64,000 nt of DNA from JANQOH01 sp965201155 (GTDB lineage Bacteria; Pseudomonadota; Alphaproteobacteria; UBA7887): contig OZ241752.1 in assembly GCA_965201155.1 (NCBI GenBank), positions 1,178,001 through 1,242,000 on the forward strand, given 5' to 3'. Position numbers and translations under genes: made by a program. Under the pieces are notes generated by a model. It was not told the DNA's origin and ran no database searches. It saw only the letters and a program-made list of their open reading frames with translations. Below, one piece after another: positions 46,270 to 54,520 of the stretch; the first letter of the stretch is position 1; each line of letters starts with the position of its first letter.

Positions 46270-46719
46270 ATGGCGCGCAGCTTTGGGATGAGAAGCTTCG
46301 CCGAACGGTGGGCCGTCGCGCTTGCCTTGGTGTTCGGCACTTTCAACCCTGCCGGCCTGTCCTACTACCATTGGGTAGTGGATGCGGAAGCGGGGTTTGC
46401 GCTGGCGGCGCTCCGGATGGATGCGGTCCGGGCGGTGGTGGGGGTTGCCCTGTTGATCGCATATATCATTTATCTGCGCGCGACCTGGCGCTCACTCGGC
46501 AAGTTCGGCTTGGCGCTGGTGGCGGCGCTGCTCGGGGCGCTGATCTGGCTGATGGCCGATCTCGGCCTGCTTGCGCTCAACGAGGTGAAGCCGCTGACCT
46601 ATGTGTTTCTGCTTTCGCTTTCCGTAGTGATGGCGGTCGGCGTTTCGTGGTCGCATGTCCGGCGGCGGATTACCGGGCAGATCGATACTGACGATCTCAG
46701 CGACGGCGATGGCGGGTGA
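46270..46719 (+). CDS. Small four-helix membrane protein (DUF6524-like)
   Basis: A 149-aa protein with about four transmembrane helices (RWAVALALVFGTFNPAG; AVRAVVGVALLIAYIIYL; FGLALVAALLGALIWLMADLGLL; YVFLLSLSVVMAVGVSW) and a short acidic C-terminal tail. The FNPAGLSYYHWV element after the first helix is like the DUF6524 group of uncharacterised bacterial membrane proteins. No function is known. ATG 46270 follows GGGAG. The next gene, 35 bp downstream on the same strand, is a cytochrome c', so co-transcription is possible. Confidence 0.65.
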   Translation: MARSFGMRSFAERWAVALALVFGTFNPAGLSYYHWVVDAEAGFALAALRMDAVRAVVGVALLIAYIIYLRATWRSLGKFGLALVAALLGALIWLMADLGLLALNEVKPLTYVFLLSLSVVMAVGVSWSHVRRRITGQIDTDDLSDGDGG

Positions 46720-46754
46720 CGCGGGGGCGGGCGTTGTTGGAGGGATGAGAGAGA

Positions 46755-47321
46755 ATGTTTGAACTTCGTCTCGGGATTGTTCTGTTGGCTGCGATGTGCG
46801 CGTCCTGGGGTCCGGCATGGGCGCAGGGCCGGGCGGCGCCCGACATGGTGAAAGTTGTGGAAAACCGGCAGGCGCTGATGGCGAGGATGCTGGATGCGGT
46901 GAATCAGGTTTCGCCGCGGCTCGGGGTTGCGGGCGCGGAGGTCAATCCGGCGCATTGGGCGGTCATTCGGGAGAATCTCGAGGTCGTGCGCTCATTGCTG
47001 GGCGAGAGCGAGGCGATGTGGCCGCCGCGCAGCAATCTGGGCTGGGGGTCGGCGACGCGCGCGCTGCCCGGGCTATGGACGCTGCGTGACGCCTTTCAGC
47101 GGCATTATGACGAGGCGCAAGCGGCGTTTCCGGTGCTCGAGGCGGCGCTGGCAGCGGAGGACGCCGCGGCGGCGCGGGACGGCTTCTGCCGTCTGGTCGC
47201 CACTTGCGGACGCTGCCACGGGGCGTTCCGCAAGATCGATTACACGAGCCTGTATCGCGAGGGGCCGCAATGGCTGGGGCGGTTCCCCGGCTGCGCGGAC
47301 CCGGCGGCGGCTTATCCCTGA
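46755..47321 (+). CDS. Cytochrome c'-type protein
   Basis: Exported four-helix-bundle c-type cytochrome, 188 aa. Signal peptide ~1-24 (LGIVLLAAMCASWGPAWAQG). The single haem-binding site CGRCH is near the C-terminus (C151, C154, H155), as in cytochrome c'/c556, and the preceding ~120 residues are helical. Members bind NO or act as electron carriers; the five-coordinate haem cannot be verified from sequence. It converges on purS (19-bp gap). Confidence 0.85.
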   Translation: MFELRLGIVLLAAMCASWGPAWAQGRAAPDMVKVVENRQALMARMLDAVNQVSPRLGVAGAEVNPAHWAVIRENLEVVRSLLGESEAMWPPRSNLGWGSATRALPGLWTLRDAFQRHYDEAQAAFPVLEAALAAEDAAAARDGFCRLVATCGRCHGAFRKIDYTSLYREGPQWLGRFPGCADPAAAYP

Positions 47322-47339
47322 CAGTCGCGGCGCGGAGGG

Positions 47340-47606
47340 TTACGCGCCGGCGTCCTCTTGCGCCGGTTCGATCTCGATCCGCCAGGTTTCGATGACGGGG
47401 TTGGCGAGCAGGCGGGCGCACATTGCCTCGACCTGTTCGCGAGCGCGTTCGGGCGAGTATTCGGCGATGACAAGTTCGATGAACTTGCCCTGGCGGACAT
47501 TCCGGACGCCTGTGAAACCCAAGTGAGAGAGTGCGGTTTCGATTGCCCTTCCCTGGGGGTCGAGGACGCCGCGTTTCAAGGTTATGTGCACCCTGGCGGT
47601 GAACAT
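47340..47606 (-). CDS. purS: Phosphoribosylformylglycinamidine synthase subunit PurS
   Basis: Small (88 aa) subunit of the three-part FGAM synthase in purine synthesis; it bridges PurL and PurQ so that ammonia can be channelled. The pattern ARVHITLKRGVLDPQGRAIETAL, GFTGVRNVRQGKFIEL and LLANPVIETW is diagnostic. ATG 47606 lies 8 bp after the purC stop. purQ and purL, which usually follow, are absent here: the next gene is a convergent cytochrome. Confidence 0.92.
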   Translation of the reverse strand: MFTARVHITLKRGVLDPQGRAIETALSHLGFTGVRNVRQGKFIELVIAEYSPERAREQVEAMCARLLANPVIETWRIEIEPAQEDAGA

Positions 47607-47614
47607 GGGGCGGC

Positions 47615-48379
47615 CTACTGGATTGTTTCGGGGCCCTGCAAGTCCCGCGGGCCGCTTTCGGGCAGGATGCCCAGTCTTCGCGCAACTTCCTGATAGCCCT
47701 CCTCGACGCGGCCGAGATCGCGGCGGAAGCGGTCCTTGTCGAGTTTTTCGTTGGTATTGATATCCCACAGGCGGCAATTGTCGGGGCTGATTTCGTCCGC
47801 GAGGACGACGCGCATGTCGTCGCCTTCCCACAGGCGGCCATATTCGACCTTGAAGTCGATAAGGCGGATGCCGAGCGCGAAGAACATGCCGCCGAGGAAG
47901 TCGTTGATGCGCAAGGTCATTGACAGGACTTCGTCGAGTTCCGGCGGCGTTGCCCAGCCGAAGGCGGTGATGTGTTCCTCGGTGATCATGGGGTCGTTGA
48001 GTTCGTCGGACTTGTAATAATATTCGACGATCGAGCGCGGCAGGGCGGTGCCTTCCTCTATATTGAAGCGGGAGGAGAACGAGCCGGCGGCGACGTTGCG
48101 GACGACGATCTCGACCGGAATGATTTCCACTTCCTTGATGAGTTGTTCGCGCATGTTGAGGCGGCGGACGAAATGGGTGGGGATACCGATTTCGCCGAGG
48201 CGCATCATGAGGAATTCGCTGATGCGGTTGTTGAGCACGCCCTTGCCGGTGATGGTGCCCTGTTTCTTGTTGTTGAACGCGGTTGCGTCGTCCTTGAAAT
48301 ACTGGACCAGCGTTCCCGGCTCCGGTCCTTCAAAGAGTATCTTGGCCTTGCCTTCGTAGATCTGTCTGCGGCGAGACAT
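47615..48379 (-). CDS. purC: SAICAR synthase PurC
   Basis: Phosphoribosylaminoimidazole-succinocarboxamide synthase: it joins CAIR with aspartate using ATP. Length 254 aa is typical. Signatures are YEGKAKILFEG (phosphate loop), KDDATAFNNKKQGTI, VEIVVRNVAAGSFSSRF, and DFKVEYGRLWEGDDMRVVLADEISPDNCRLWD (Mg and aspartate site). It is translated just before purS. Confidence 0.96.
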   Translation of the reverse strand: MSRRRQIYEGKAKILFEGPEPGTLVQYFKDDATAFNNKKQGTITGKGVLNNRISEFLMMRLGEIGIPTHFVRRLNMREQLIKEVEIIPVEIVVRNVAAGSFSSRFNIEEGTALPRSIVEYYYKSDELNDPMITEEHITAFGWATPPELDEVLSMTLRINDFLGGMFFALGIRLIDFKVEYGRLWEGDDMRVVLADEISPDNCRLWDINTNEKLDKDRFRRDLGRVEEGYQEVARRLGILPESGPRDLQGPETIQ

Positions 48380-48517
48380 GGCGCGGCCCTTTCGCTGGGA
48401 GGGGTGGCGACTGGCGCGAAAACGCCGAAAACGGCCCTTGCAATGGGGACAAAGGCCGCTTTCGGAACGGAGATATAGCCGCTTCTGCCGTTTCCGGCAA
48501 ATGCGCGGCCAGGGGTG

Positions 48518-49054
48518 TTACTGCGCAGCAACCTCGTTCAGCACTTCGCGGTAGATTACGAAGTCATCTTCGGCAAAGGGCAGGTGGCAGGCACGGCAGC
48601 CGGCGGTGTCGACCTCGGTCATGAGCGAGCCGTCGGGGGCGAAGAAAGCATATTCCCAGTCGCCGTTGCGTTCTTCCTCAGGATAGGCGTCGCCCCAGCC
48701 GGCGCCTTTTTCCATGACAGCGAGCACCTTGACCGCGTCGGGCATGAGTTGGTCGTCGGCGTCGAGGATCGGCTCGCCATCAGCGTCGACCTTGGCGCCG
48801 TACACTTCCATGATGAACTGTGCGCCGTCGGGCAGGGCGCCGCCGGCTGCGGCAGCATCGAAGGCGAGGTCATTGGCCCACAAATAGCGCACTTGATTGT
48901 TGTCGAAGCGCTCGCTGGTCATCCAATAGGTGAATGTCGTCTTGTAGTCGGCCGGAAATGTCACATTTTCGGCGCCGGCATGGACGGCAGTAGCGGCGAG
49001 AATGCCGGTTACGGCCGCGAGACACCCCCGGCAAAGCGATTGCATCCCTGGCAT
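48518..49054 (-). CDS. Cytochrome P460-family protein
   Basis: Exported haem c protein of 178 aa with a signal peptide (~1-26, LAAVTGILAATAVHAGAEN). The haem-binding motif CRACH lies near the C-terminus (C153, C156, H157), after a beta-rich domain with FPADYKTTFTYWMTSERFDNNQ and QFIMEVYGAKVD, the usual P460 / cytochrome c'-beta layout. Members oxidise hydroxylamine or bind NO; the family's Lys-haem crosslink cannot be judged here. ATG at 49054 or 9 bases later. No hydroxylamine or nitrite genes are adjacent. Confidence 0.82.
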   Translation of the reverse strand: MPGMQSLCRGCLAAVTGILAATAVHAGAENVTFPADYKTTFTYWMTSERFDNNQVRYLWANDLAFDAAAAGGALPDGAQFIMEVYGAKVDADGEPILDADDQLMPDAVKVLAVMEKGAGWGDAYPEEERNGDWEYAFFAPDGSLMTEVDTAGCRACHLPFAEDDFVIYREVLNEVAAQ

Positions 49055-49153
49055 GTTCGATCCCCTTCCCCTGATGATGGTTGTGGCACGGTCTGGCAGG
49101 CGCCGGTTCGGCGCCGACGGGAATTATTGCTGGTTATCATACAGATATTTCGC

Positions 49154-49894
49154 TCAAAGGGGCAGGGGGCGGTAGTTGGCCCGGTTGGGTGGTCCGGCAG
49201 CGAACAGCCAGTGCGGTTCTGCGGCGGCGCACCCGGCTGCGGGCAGGGCGATCAGGGCGCTGGACACGGTGCCGAACCCGCCGCGGGGGCGGATGGTGAG
49301 CGCCGCCCCTTCCGGGGTGTCTTCGGCGAGCAGCGCCTGCCACGTGCTCCAGTCATCATGGTCGGGCCGGGGCGGCGGTGCGGCGCGCCAGCGCGGCAGA
49401 TGCCGGGCGATGCGGGGGCAGGCGGTGTCGTTGTTGGGATCGTATGACGTGACGATTAACAGGCCGGGCGGCATGGTGCGGCGGACGACGGCTGCGGCGC
49501 CGGCCTCGAGCCTGAGCCAGAACGCGTCGTGATTGTCGGCGATCACGAGATTGAACGGCCGGTAGGCGCGGGGGTCGAGATGGGAAAGCGCGTCGGCGGC
49601 GTCGGCGGCGTCGCCATGGTCGAGCGCTTCGAGCACCAGTTCGCCGCGGCTGCGCTTGCCTTCAGCGGGCCCCAGCGCGCCGGGGCGGTTGAGAATGCCG
49701 GCGGCGACGCCTTCGGCATTCGTGCCCAGCCATGTGCCGCCGGCGAGCTGGTCCTGGCCGGCGATGACGCCTTCGCGGTCGGGCCAGTGAGGGCCGGGCG
49801 GGAGCCACGGCCGGTCGAGCATTTCATCGCGGTTGGCGGCGATGAGCACGGGCCAGGCATGGCCTGGCCGGCGCAAAATGATGAGTGTGCACAT
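49154..49894 (-). CDS. NRDE (TANGO2-like) family protein
   Basis: A 246-aa member of the NRDE/TANGO2 family: it begins MCTLIILRRPG and has AANRDEMLDRP, GGTWLGTNAEGVAAGILNRPG and LVIADNHDAFWLR. The N-terminal Cys2 resembles an Ntn-hydrolase nucleophile. Eukaryotic TANGO2 has been linked to haem/acyl-CoA metabolism; the bacterial role is unsettled. A neighbouring P460 haem protein is suggestive only. Confidence 0.85.
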   Translation of the reverse strand: MCTLIILRRPGHAWPVLIAANRDEMLDRPWLPPGPHWPDREGVIAGQDQLAGGTWLGTNAEGVAAGILNRPGALGPAEGKRSRGELVLEALDHGDAADAADALSHLDPRAYRPFNLVIADNHDAFWLRLEAGAAAVVRRTMPPGLLIVTSYDPNNDTACPRIARHLPRWRAAPPPRPDHDDWSTWQALLAEDTPEGAALTIRPRGGFGTVSSALIALPAAGCAAAEPHWLFAAGPPNRANYRPLPL

Positions 49895-50008
49895 GCGTCC
49901 GCGGGGGATGGGTGGGACATGTTGCCGAGCGGGGGCGATGCTATAGTGCCGCCCGCCGGCGGGCCAGCCTCAAGGCTGGCTTGCCATTCCGATATGCAAA
50001 GGACAGCC

Positions 50009-50329
50009 ATGACCACTTTCGACAGCCGCGAACGCGACGCGGAGCGGAAATTCGAGCATGACGCGGAATTGCGCTTCAAGGCGATGGCGCGGCGCAACAA
50101 GCTGCTTGGCCTGTGGGCGGCCGATCATCTGGGCATTGCCGGCGATGCGGCGAACGCCTATGCCAAGGAAGTCGTGCTTGCCGATTTTGACCGGCCCGGG
50201 GACGAGGATGTTCTGGAGAAGGTGCTGAAGGACTTTCAGGCCAGGAATCTGGATATCGACGGTGTGGCGATTCGCCGTGAGATGGACCGGCTGTGGCCGG
50301 AAGCGAAGAAGCAGATCATGGCCGAGTAG
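50009..50329 (+). CDS. ATP synthase inhibitor subunit zeta (DUF1476)
   Basis: A 106-aa helical protein, MTTFDSRERDAERKFEHDAEL, with ARRNKLLGLWAADHLG and KVLKDFQARNLDIDG. This is the alphaproteobacterial DUF1476/zeta subunit, which blocks F1-ATPase hydrolysis in Paracoccus. The N-terminal segment is the inhibitory part in characterised homologues. ATG 50009 has AAAGGA upstream; the frame continues far upstream without homology. Its presence supports an alphaproteobacterial origin, and it is near purC-purS as in many members of the class. Confidence 0.92.
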   Translation: MTTFDSRERDAERKFEHDAELRFKAMARRNKLLGLWAADHLGIAGDAANAYAKEVVLADFDRPGDEDVLEKVLKDFQARNLDIDGVAIRREMDRLWPEAKKQIMAE

Positions 50330-50443
50330 GCTCGGCCGAGTCACCAGGGCGCGGCCGCCGGTGCGCGCGGCTGCGCCTGCCCTGTTTTTCCCTTTCCTGT
50401 TGTTGCTGAGGAGCCCGGCAGGCAGGGGCGGCCATATTTTGCG

Positions 50444-50530
50444 AATGAGTTGCATTCTTTCTTGACATTGCGGATATCGAATGCAATTCACTCGCAATTG
50501 CAATGAGTATGGTTCTCATTTGCGTTATGG
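50444..50530 (+). promoter_or_regulatory. AT-rich promoter with -35 element and inverted repeats before the iron operon
   Basis: A markedly AT-rich island in GC-rich DNA. TTGACA at 50462-50467 is a perfect -35; I see no convincing -10. TTGCATTC (50450-50457) and GAATGCAA (50479-50486) form perfect 8-bp inverted arms around it. GCAATT recurs at 50483 and 50494, one helical turn apart. This suggests several regulator contacts over the promoter. Confidence 0.55.
50502..50520 (+). promoter_or_regulatory. Fur-like operator
   Basis: A 19-bp near-palindrome, AATGAGTATGGTTCTCATT: two perfect 6-bp arms (AATGAG/CTCATT) around 7 bp. Against the 7-1-7 Fur model (TGATAAT-N-ATTATCA) it matches 10 of 14 positions. 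It sits 66 bp upstream of the porin start, downstream of the -35, where a repressor would block initiation. Fur, or an alphaproteobacterial relative such as Zur or Mur, could be the regulator. Confidence 0.6.
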
Positions 50531-50586
50531 TGTCCGCCGATATGCGCCTGCCGCGCCGGCGGGAGACGGATTGAGGAGGGCATTTG

Positions 50587-51849
50587 GTGTTCACAATTGG
50601 CCGCTATGCGGGCGTGTCTCTTGCGGTGTTGGCGCTGGCTTTCCCGGCGGCGGCGCAGGACACGGCTCCGACGCGCGACGAAATGTGGCAAATCATCCAG
50701 CAGCAGCAGCAGACCATCGACGAGTTGCGGCGGCGGGTCGATCAGCAGGAAGGCAAGATCGATCAAGCCGAGGAACTGATCGCCGAAACGGACGAAAAGA
50801 TTGAAGCGACGGGCGAACTCGTCGAATCATCCCTGATCGAGGGCGGCGCCGGCGGCGGCTGGTGGAACAACACGCAGCTCGGCGGCTACGGTGAAGTGCA
50901 TTACAACGGCGGCAAGACTGACAAGGTGGACATCCATCGTTTCGTGGTGTTCCTCGGCCATGATTTCACGGACCGGATTCGCTTCGCCGGCGAGCTGGAG
51001 GTCGAACACGCACTGGCGGGCGAAGGCAAGCCCGGCGAGGTGGAGGTCGAGCAGGCGTTCATTGAATATGATTTTGCCGATAACGCGGCGGCGCGCGCCG
51101 GCGTATTCCTTATTCCGGTGGGTTTCCTGAACGAGACCCACGAACCGCCAACCTATTACGGCGTCGAGCGGAACAAGGTGGAAGCGAACATCATCCCGAC
51201 AACATGGTGGGAAGCCGGTGCTGGCCTCGCCGGACGGCTCGGACAAGGGTTATCCTATGATTTGTCGGCGCATTCCGGTCTTGCGGTGAAGAGTGACTAC
51301 AAGATTCGCGGCGGTCGCCAGAAGGTCGCCAATGCGGAGGCGAAGAATGCCGCATTTACCGGACGGATCCGTTGGACTGGGATGCCCGGTGTCGAAGTGG
51401 GGGCGACAGGCCAGTATCAGACCGACCTGACGCAGGACGGCTACAAGGACGGCACTGACACCGGTATCTCGGCCACCTTGATGGAAGGCCATGTGGGCGT
51501 CACGCGCGGCATGTTCGGGCTGCGGGCTTTGTATGCACGCTGGGACCTTGACGGCGGTTCCGCCGCACACGGCCCGGCGGCCGTGGGCGCTGATGAACAA
51601 TGGGGCTGGTTTGTCGAGCCTTCGGTCCGGTTTGATGTCGGCGGGATCGACATGGGCCTGTTCGCACGCTACAGCATGACCGACAATCAGGCAGGCAATA
51701 GCGACGATACGGAACTGGAGTGGTACGATTTCGGTACCAATGTATGGCTCCATGAAGATGTGGTTCTCAAGCTCGACTATTCGATCCAGAAGCAGGAGGG
51801 CAAGGACGACACGGGAACCCTCAATCTGGGTGTCGGCTTCCAGTTCTGA
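50587..51849 (+). CDS. Outer-membrane porin with N-terminal coiled coil
   Basis: A 420-aa exported porin. After a signal peptide (LAVLALAFPAAAQD) comes a short coiled coil (~35-75, EMWQIIQQQQQTIDELRRRVDQQEGKID), as in porins that trimerise by an N-terminal coil. A 16-18-stranded barrel follows, starting GGYGEVHYN and ending LNLGVGFQF with a C-terminal Phe. It resembles the phosphate-selective/OprO-P-like group but lacks a readable selectivity signature. GTG 50587 is chosen over the adjacent TTG 50584 because GAGGAGGG is 6 bases away. First gene behind the Fur-like site, so probably a metal- or siderophore-related porin. Confidence 0.82.
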   Translation: MFTIGRYAGVSLAVLALAFPAAAQDTAPTRDEMWQIIQQQQQTIDELRRRVDQQEGKIDQAEELIAETDEKIEATGELVESSLIEGGAGGGWWNNTQLGGYGEVHYNGGKTDKVDIHRFVVFLGHDFTDRIRFAGELEVEHALAGEGKPGEVEVEQAFIEYDFADNAAARAGVFLIPVGFLNETHEPPTYYGVERNKVEANIIPTTWWEAGAGLAGRLGQGLSYDLSAHSGLAVKSDYKIRGGRQKVANAEAKNAAFTGRIRWTGMPGVEVGATGQYQTDLTQDGYKDGTDTGISATLMEGHVGVTRGMFGLRALYARWDLDGGSAAHGPAAVGADEQWGWFVEPSVRFDVGGIDMGLFARYSMTDNQAGNSDDTELEWYDFGTNVWLHEDVVLKLDYSIQKQEGKDDTGTLNLGVGFQF

Positions 51850-51854
51850 CCGAC

Positions 51855-52397
51855 ATGCGCCGGTGTTTGTTCCTTCTGATTTTGCTGGCATCTGCCGCCG
51901 CCGAACCGGCGGCGGCAGATGCCATTGATGAGGGCATTGAGGACGTCTATCTCGCACCGGACGCTTTTCTCTCCGACGTGTTCGGCGGAACGGCGCCGAT
52001 GCAGAAGAAGTTCTGGATTCGAGGCGAGCATCGCGGCGCGATACGGGATATTCTGGGGCATGGTTTCGGCGCGCTGCGCATAGCCTATTGGCGCAATGGC
52101 GGCCGGACAGCGTGGATTCTCGAGGAAATCGGGAAAGTAAAGCCTATCACCACGGGGCTCGCCGTCGATAACGGCGCGGTTGAAAGGGTCCGGGTGCTGA
52201 TCTATCGGGAAAGCCGGGGCTGGGAAGTTCGCCACAGTTTTTTCACCGACCAGTTTGTCGGCGCGCGGCTGGTCAGGGGCAACAATCTGGACCGCCGCAT
52301 TGACGGGATCTCCGGGGCGACGCTTTCGGTGCGGGCCCTGACAAATCTGGCCCGTCTGGCGCTGTATCTGCACACTGCCGTGATATCACGCGGATGA
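51855..52397 (+). CDS. Exported FMN-binding domain protein (covalent flavin type)
   Basis: A 180-aa exported protein (signal ~1-22) with one FMN_bind domain. Residues 150-156 read DGISGAT, the ApbE target pattern Dxx(S/T)GAT, so Thr156 is the expected covalent FMN site. The surrounding RVLIYRESRGWEV and FVGARLVRGNNLDRRIDGISG match the NqrC/RnfG-type flavin domain. It starts 5 bp after the porin and overlaps the PepSY-like gene by 4 bp (tight operon). A likely periplasmic electron carrier between the membrane protein downstream and a metal or haem acceptor. ApbE is encoded at 60456-61457. Confidence 0.85.
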   Translation: MRRCLFLLILLASAAAEPAAADAIDEGIEDVYLAPDAFLSDVFGGTAPMQKKFWIRGEHRGAIRDILGHGFGALRIAYWRNGGRTAWILEEIGKVKPITTGLAVDNGAVERVRVLIYRESRGWEVRHSFFTDQFVGARLVRGNNLDRRIDGISGATLSVRALTNLARLALYLHTAVISRG

Positions 52398-53140
52398 AGC
52401 GCCGTTGGCGCGGGGGCCTGCGGCGCGGGCTTCTGGTCTGGCATCGCCGCATCGGCATCGCGGCAACGGCGTTCGTGCTCCTGCTGGTCGTTACCGGCAT
52501 CCTTCTGAACCACACCGAAGCGCTGCGCCTGGACAGTCGCATGGTGGACAGCGACTGGCTGCTCGACTGGTATGACATCGGCGGCGACGCGGCGCCGGTG
52601 AGCTTTGCGGCAGGGGAGCAGTGGGTATCGGGGCTTGCCGGCCGGCTTTATCTTGACGGTGCGCCGGTGGCGGACAATGCGGCGCCGCTGGTGGGCGCGG
52701 TGTGGCAGGAACCGGCGGTTGCCGCGGCAACCGCCGAAGCCGTGTACCTGTTCATGCCGGACGGGGAACTGGTCGAAAAGGTGTTTCCGCCGGGCGTGCC
52801 CGGCCCCTTGCGCGGGCTGGCTGCCGGTGCTGACGGGGTGCTGGTTCTGGGGGCTTCTGGAGGGCGCGCCTATGCCGGCGATCTGGACCTGATAGAATGG
52901 CGCGAAGTCTTGCTGGGCGAGGTGTCATGGCCGCAGCCCGCGGCGGCGCCGCCTGACATCGCCGCGCAGGTGACGGAATCCTGGCGCGGCGACGGCTTGC
53001 CGTGGGAGCGGGTGCTGCTGGATGCGCATAGCGGCCGCCTGTTCGGCGCTTTCGGGCCGTGGGTCGTGGACGGCGCAGCGGTGCTGTTCGTCGTGCTGGC
53101 AATGAGCGGGCTGTTCAATTGGGCGCTTCGGTGGTGGTGA
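52394..53140 (+). CDS. PepSY-associated transmembrane protein
   Basis: A 248-aa inner-membrane protein. A first helix with a basic lead and histidine (LLVWHRRIGIAATAFVLLLVVTGILL, then NHTEAL) and a C-terminal helix (AAVLFVVLAMSGLFNWALRWW) frame a ~150-residue periplasmic beta-rich domain with PWERVLLDAHSGRLFG. This is the shortened PepSY_TM pattern of ferric-reductase-like proteins, in which the HxxxG histidines may hold haem. It probably passes electrons from the quinone pool to the covalently bound FMN of the preceding gene product. Start ATG overlaps that gene by 4 bp. Confidence 0.75.
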   Translation: MKRRWRGGLRRGLLVWHRRIGIAATAFVLLLVVTGILLNHTEALRLDSRMVDSDWLLDWYDIGGDAAPVSFAAGEQWVSGLAGRLYLDGAPVADNAAPLVGAVWQEPAVAAATAEAVYLFMPDGELVEKVFPPGVPGPLRGLAAGADGVLVLGASGGRAYAGDLDLIEWREVLLGEVSWPQPAAAPPDIAAQVTESWRGDGLPWERVLLDAHSGRLFGAFGPWVVDGAAVLFVVLAMSGLFNWALRWW

Positions 53141-53155
53141 TTTTTTCCGGATGCG

Positions 53156-53174
53156 AATGAATCGCAGTATCATT
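53156..53174 (+). promoter_or_regulatory. Possible internal Fur-like site before the imelysin gene
   Basis: AATGAATCGCAGTATCATT has the same 6-7-6 layout as the operator at 50502 with one arm mismatch, and 9 of 14 matches to the 7-1-7 Fur model. It lies 45 bp upstream of the imelysin start, in the only sizeable gap (78 bp) of the operon, suggesting a second iron-responsive promoter. Weaker evidence than the first site. Confidence 0.38.
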
Positions 53175-53175
53175 T

Positions 53176-53196
53176 TGCCGGCCGCATGAGCCGGCA
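53176..53196 (+). other. Inverted repeat between the PepSY and imelysin genes
   Basis: TGCCGGC and GCCGGCA form a perfect 7-bp stem with a 7-nt loop, directly after the possible internal Fur-like site and 22 bp before the imelysin ATG. No T-tract follows on the plus strand, so it is not a typical terminator; it could stabilise or partly attenuate the operon mRNA. Confidence 0.4.
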
Positions 53197-53218
53197 GCGA
53201 AATTGCGTGGGGGCAGCA

Positions 53219-54499
53219 ATGAACAGTTGGAAATCCGGTGTTGCGGGAATGGCGGCGGTGGTTATGTGCCTGGCTGCGGCGCAGGGTGCAGCGGCAGAGG
53301 CGCGCGGGGTCATCAACGGCTACGCGGATATTGCCGAGGCCGCCTATGAGGATTCCCTGATTGCGGCGCAGGCGTTGGCGGGAGCGATCGACGATTTTCT
53401 CGCGGCCCCCGACGCGGCAGGACATGAGGCGGCGAAGGCCACATGGAAAGCGGCGCGGGTTCCCTATTCGCAAACGGAGGTGTTCCGCTTCGGCAATGCG
53501 GTGGTCGATGCGTGGGAAGGGCGTGTCAATGCGTGGCCGCTCGATGAAGGGCTGATCGACTATGTGGATGCCGGCGGTTACGGCGCCGCCGGCGGTGAGA
53601 ATATCTTCGCGGCCGCCAACATCATCGCGAACCCGGCGCTGCAGGTCGGGGGACGGGCGCTCGACGCGGGCGAGATCGATGAATCGCTGATCGCCGCGAT
53701 GCATGAAATCGACGCGATTGAAGCCAATGTCGCGAGCGGCTATCACGCTATCGAGTTTCTGCTGTGGGGCCAGGACCTGAACGGTACGGAAGCCGGGGCC
53801 GGGCAGCGGCCGTGGACCGATTATGCTGCCAGTGCTGCCTGCACGGGGGGCAATTGCGACCGCCGCGCTGCATATCTGGCAGCGGCCGCGCGGCTTCTTG
53901 TTGCTGATCTGGAAGAAATGGCGGCCGATTGGCGGGCCGGCGGCGCCGCGCGCGCCGTGCTCGACGGCGGGTCGGACGCGGACGGCCTTGCGGCGATCCT
54001 CATGGGTATGGGCAGCCTCTCCTATGGCGAGTTGGCGGGCGAGCGCATTCGTCTCGGATTGCTGCTGAACGACCCGGAAGAGGAACAGGACTGCTTTTCC
54101 GACAACACGCACAATTCGCATTTCTACAATGTCGTGGGCATCGCCAATGTCTATGCCGGGCGCTATGAGCGGCTCGACGGCAGCGTGGTTTCGGGGGCCG
54201 GCCTTTCGGCATTGGTGCGCGCGCGCGATGCGGCGCTTGACGCGGCGGTGCGCGCGCGTATCGAAGGTGCGCTGGCGGCGGCGGGGGCCGTGAAGACCAC
54301 TGCCGATGTCGGCGCCATGGCCTATGACCAGATGCTGGGAGCCGGTAATGACGACGGCAACGCCATGCTGGCGGCGCTGGTAGATGCGCTGGTGGCGCAG
54401 ACAGCAGCCCTGGAGCAGATAGCGGCGCCGTTGGGCCTTGCCGCCGCTGCGTTCGAGGGGTCGGACAGTCTGGAAGGTATGGAGCCGGTATTTCAGTAG
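53219..54499 (+). CDS. irpA: Imelysin-family iron-regulated periplasmic protein
   Basis: A 426-aa exported protein (signal ~1-26, GMAAVVMCLAAAQGAAAE) of the imelysin/IrpA family. The GxHxxE motif is in GYHAIEFLLWGQD, with partner regions VPYSQTEVFRFGNAVVDAWEGRVNAWP and FSDNTHNSHFYNVVGIANVYAGRY. The fold is two four-helix bundles. Members such as IrpA, ICMP and EfeM/EfeO bind iron or haem and are iron-repressed. Third-party uptake genes (EfeB/EfeU) are absent. ATG 53219 is preferred over one 33 bases upstream because it gives a compact signal peptide. Confidence 0.9.
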   Translation: MNSWKSGVAGMAAVVMCLAAAQGAAAEARGVINGYADIAEAAYEDSLIAAQALAGAIDDFLAAPDAAGHEAAKATWKAARVPYSQTEVFRFGNAVVDAWEGRVNAWPLDEGLIDYVDAGGYGAAGGENIFAAANIIANPALQVGGRALDAGEIDESLIAAMHEIDAIEANVASGYHAIEFLLWGQDLNGTEAGAGQRPWTDYAASAACTGGNCDRRAAYLAAAARLLVADLEEMAADWRAGGAARAVLDGGSDADGLAAILMGMGSLSYGELAGERIRLGLLLNDPEEEQDCFSDNTHNSHFYNVVGIANVYAGRYERLDGSVVSGAGLSALVRARDAALDAAVRARIEGALAAAGAVKTTADVGAMAYDQMLGAGNDDGNAMLAALVDALVAQTAALEQIAAPLGLAAAAFEGSDSLEGMEPVFQ

Positions 54500-54520
54500 C
54501 GAAGGGGAGCAGACCTACCG

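Noticed and set aside
49529..50008. Upstream extension of the zeta-subunit frame by 160 codons
   Set aside because: It is antisense to the NRDE gene; the conserved protein begins at ATG 50009 with a good ribosome-binding site.
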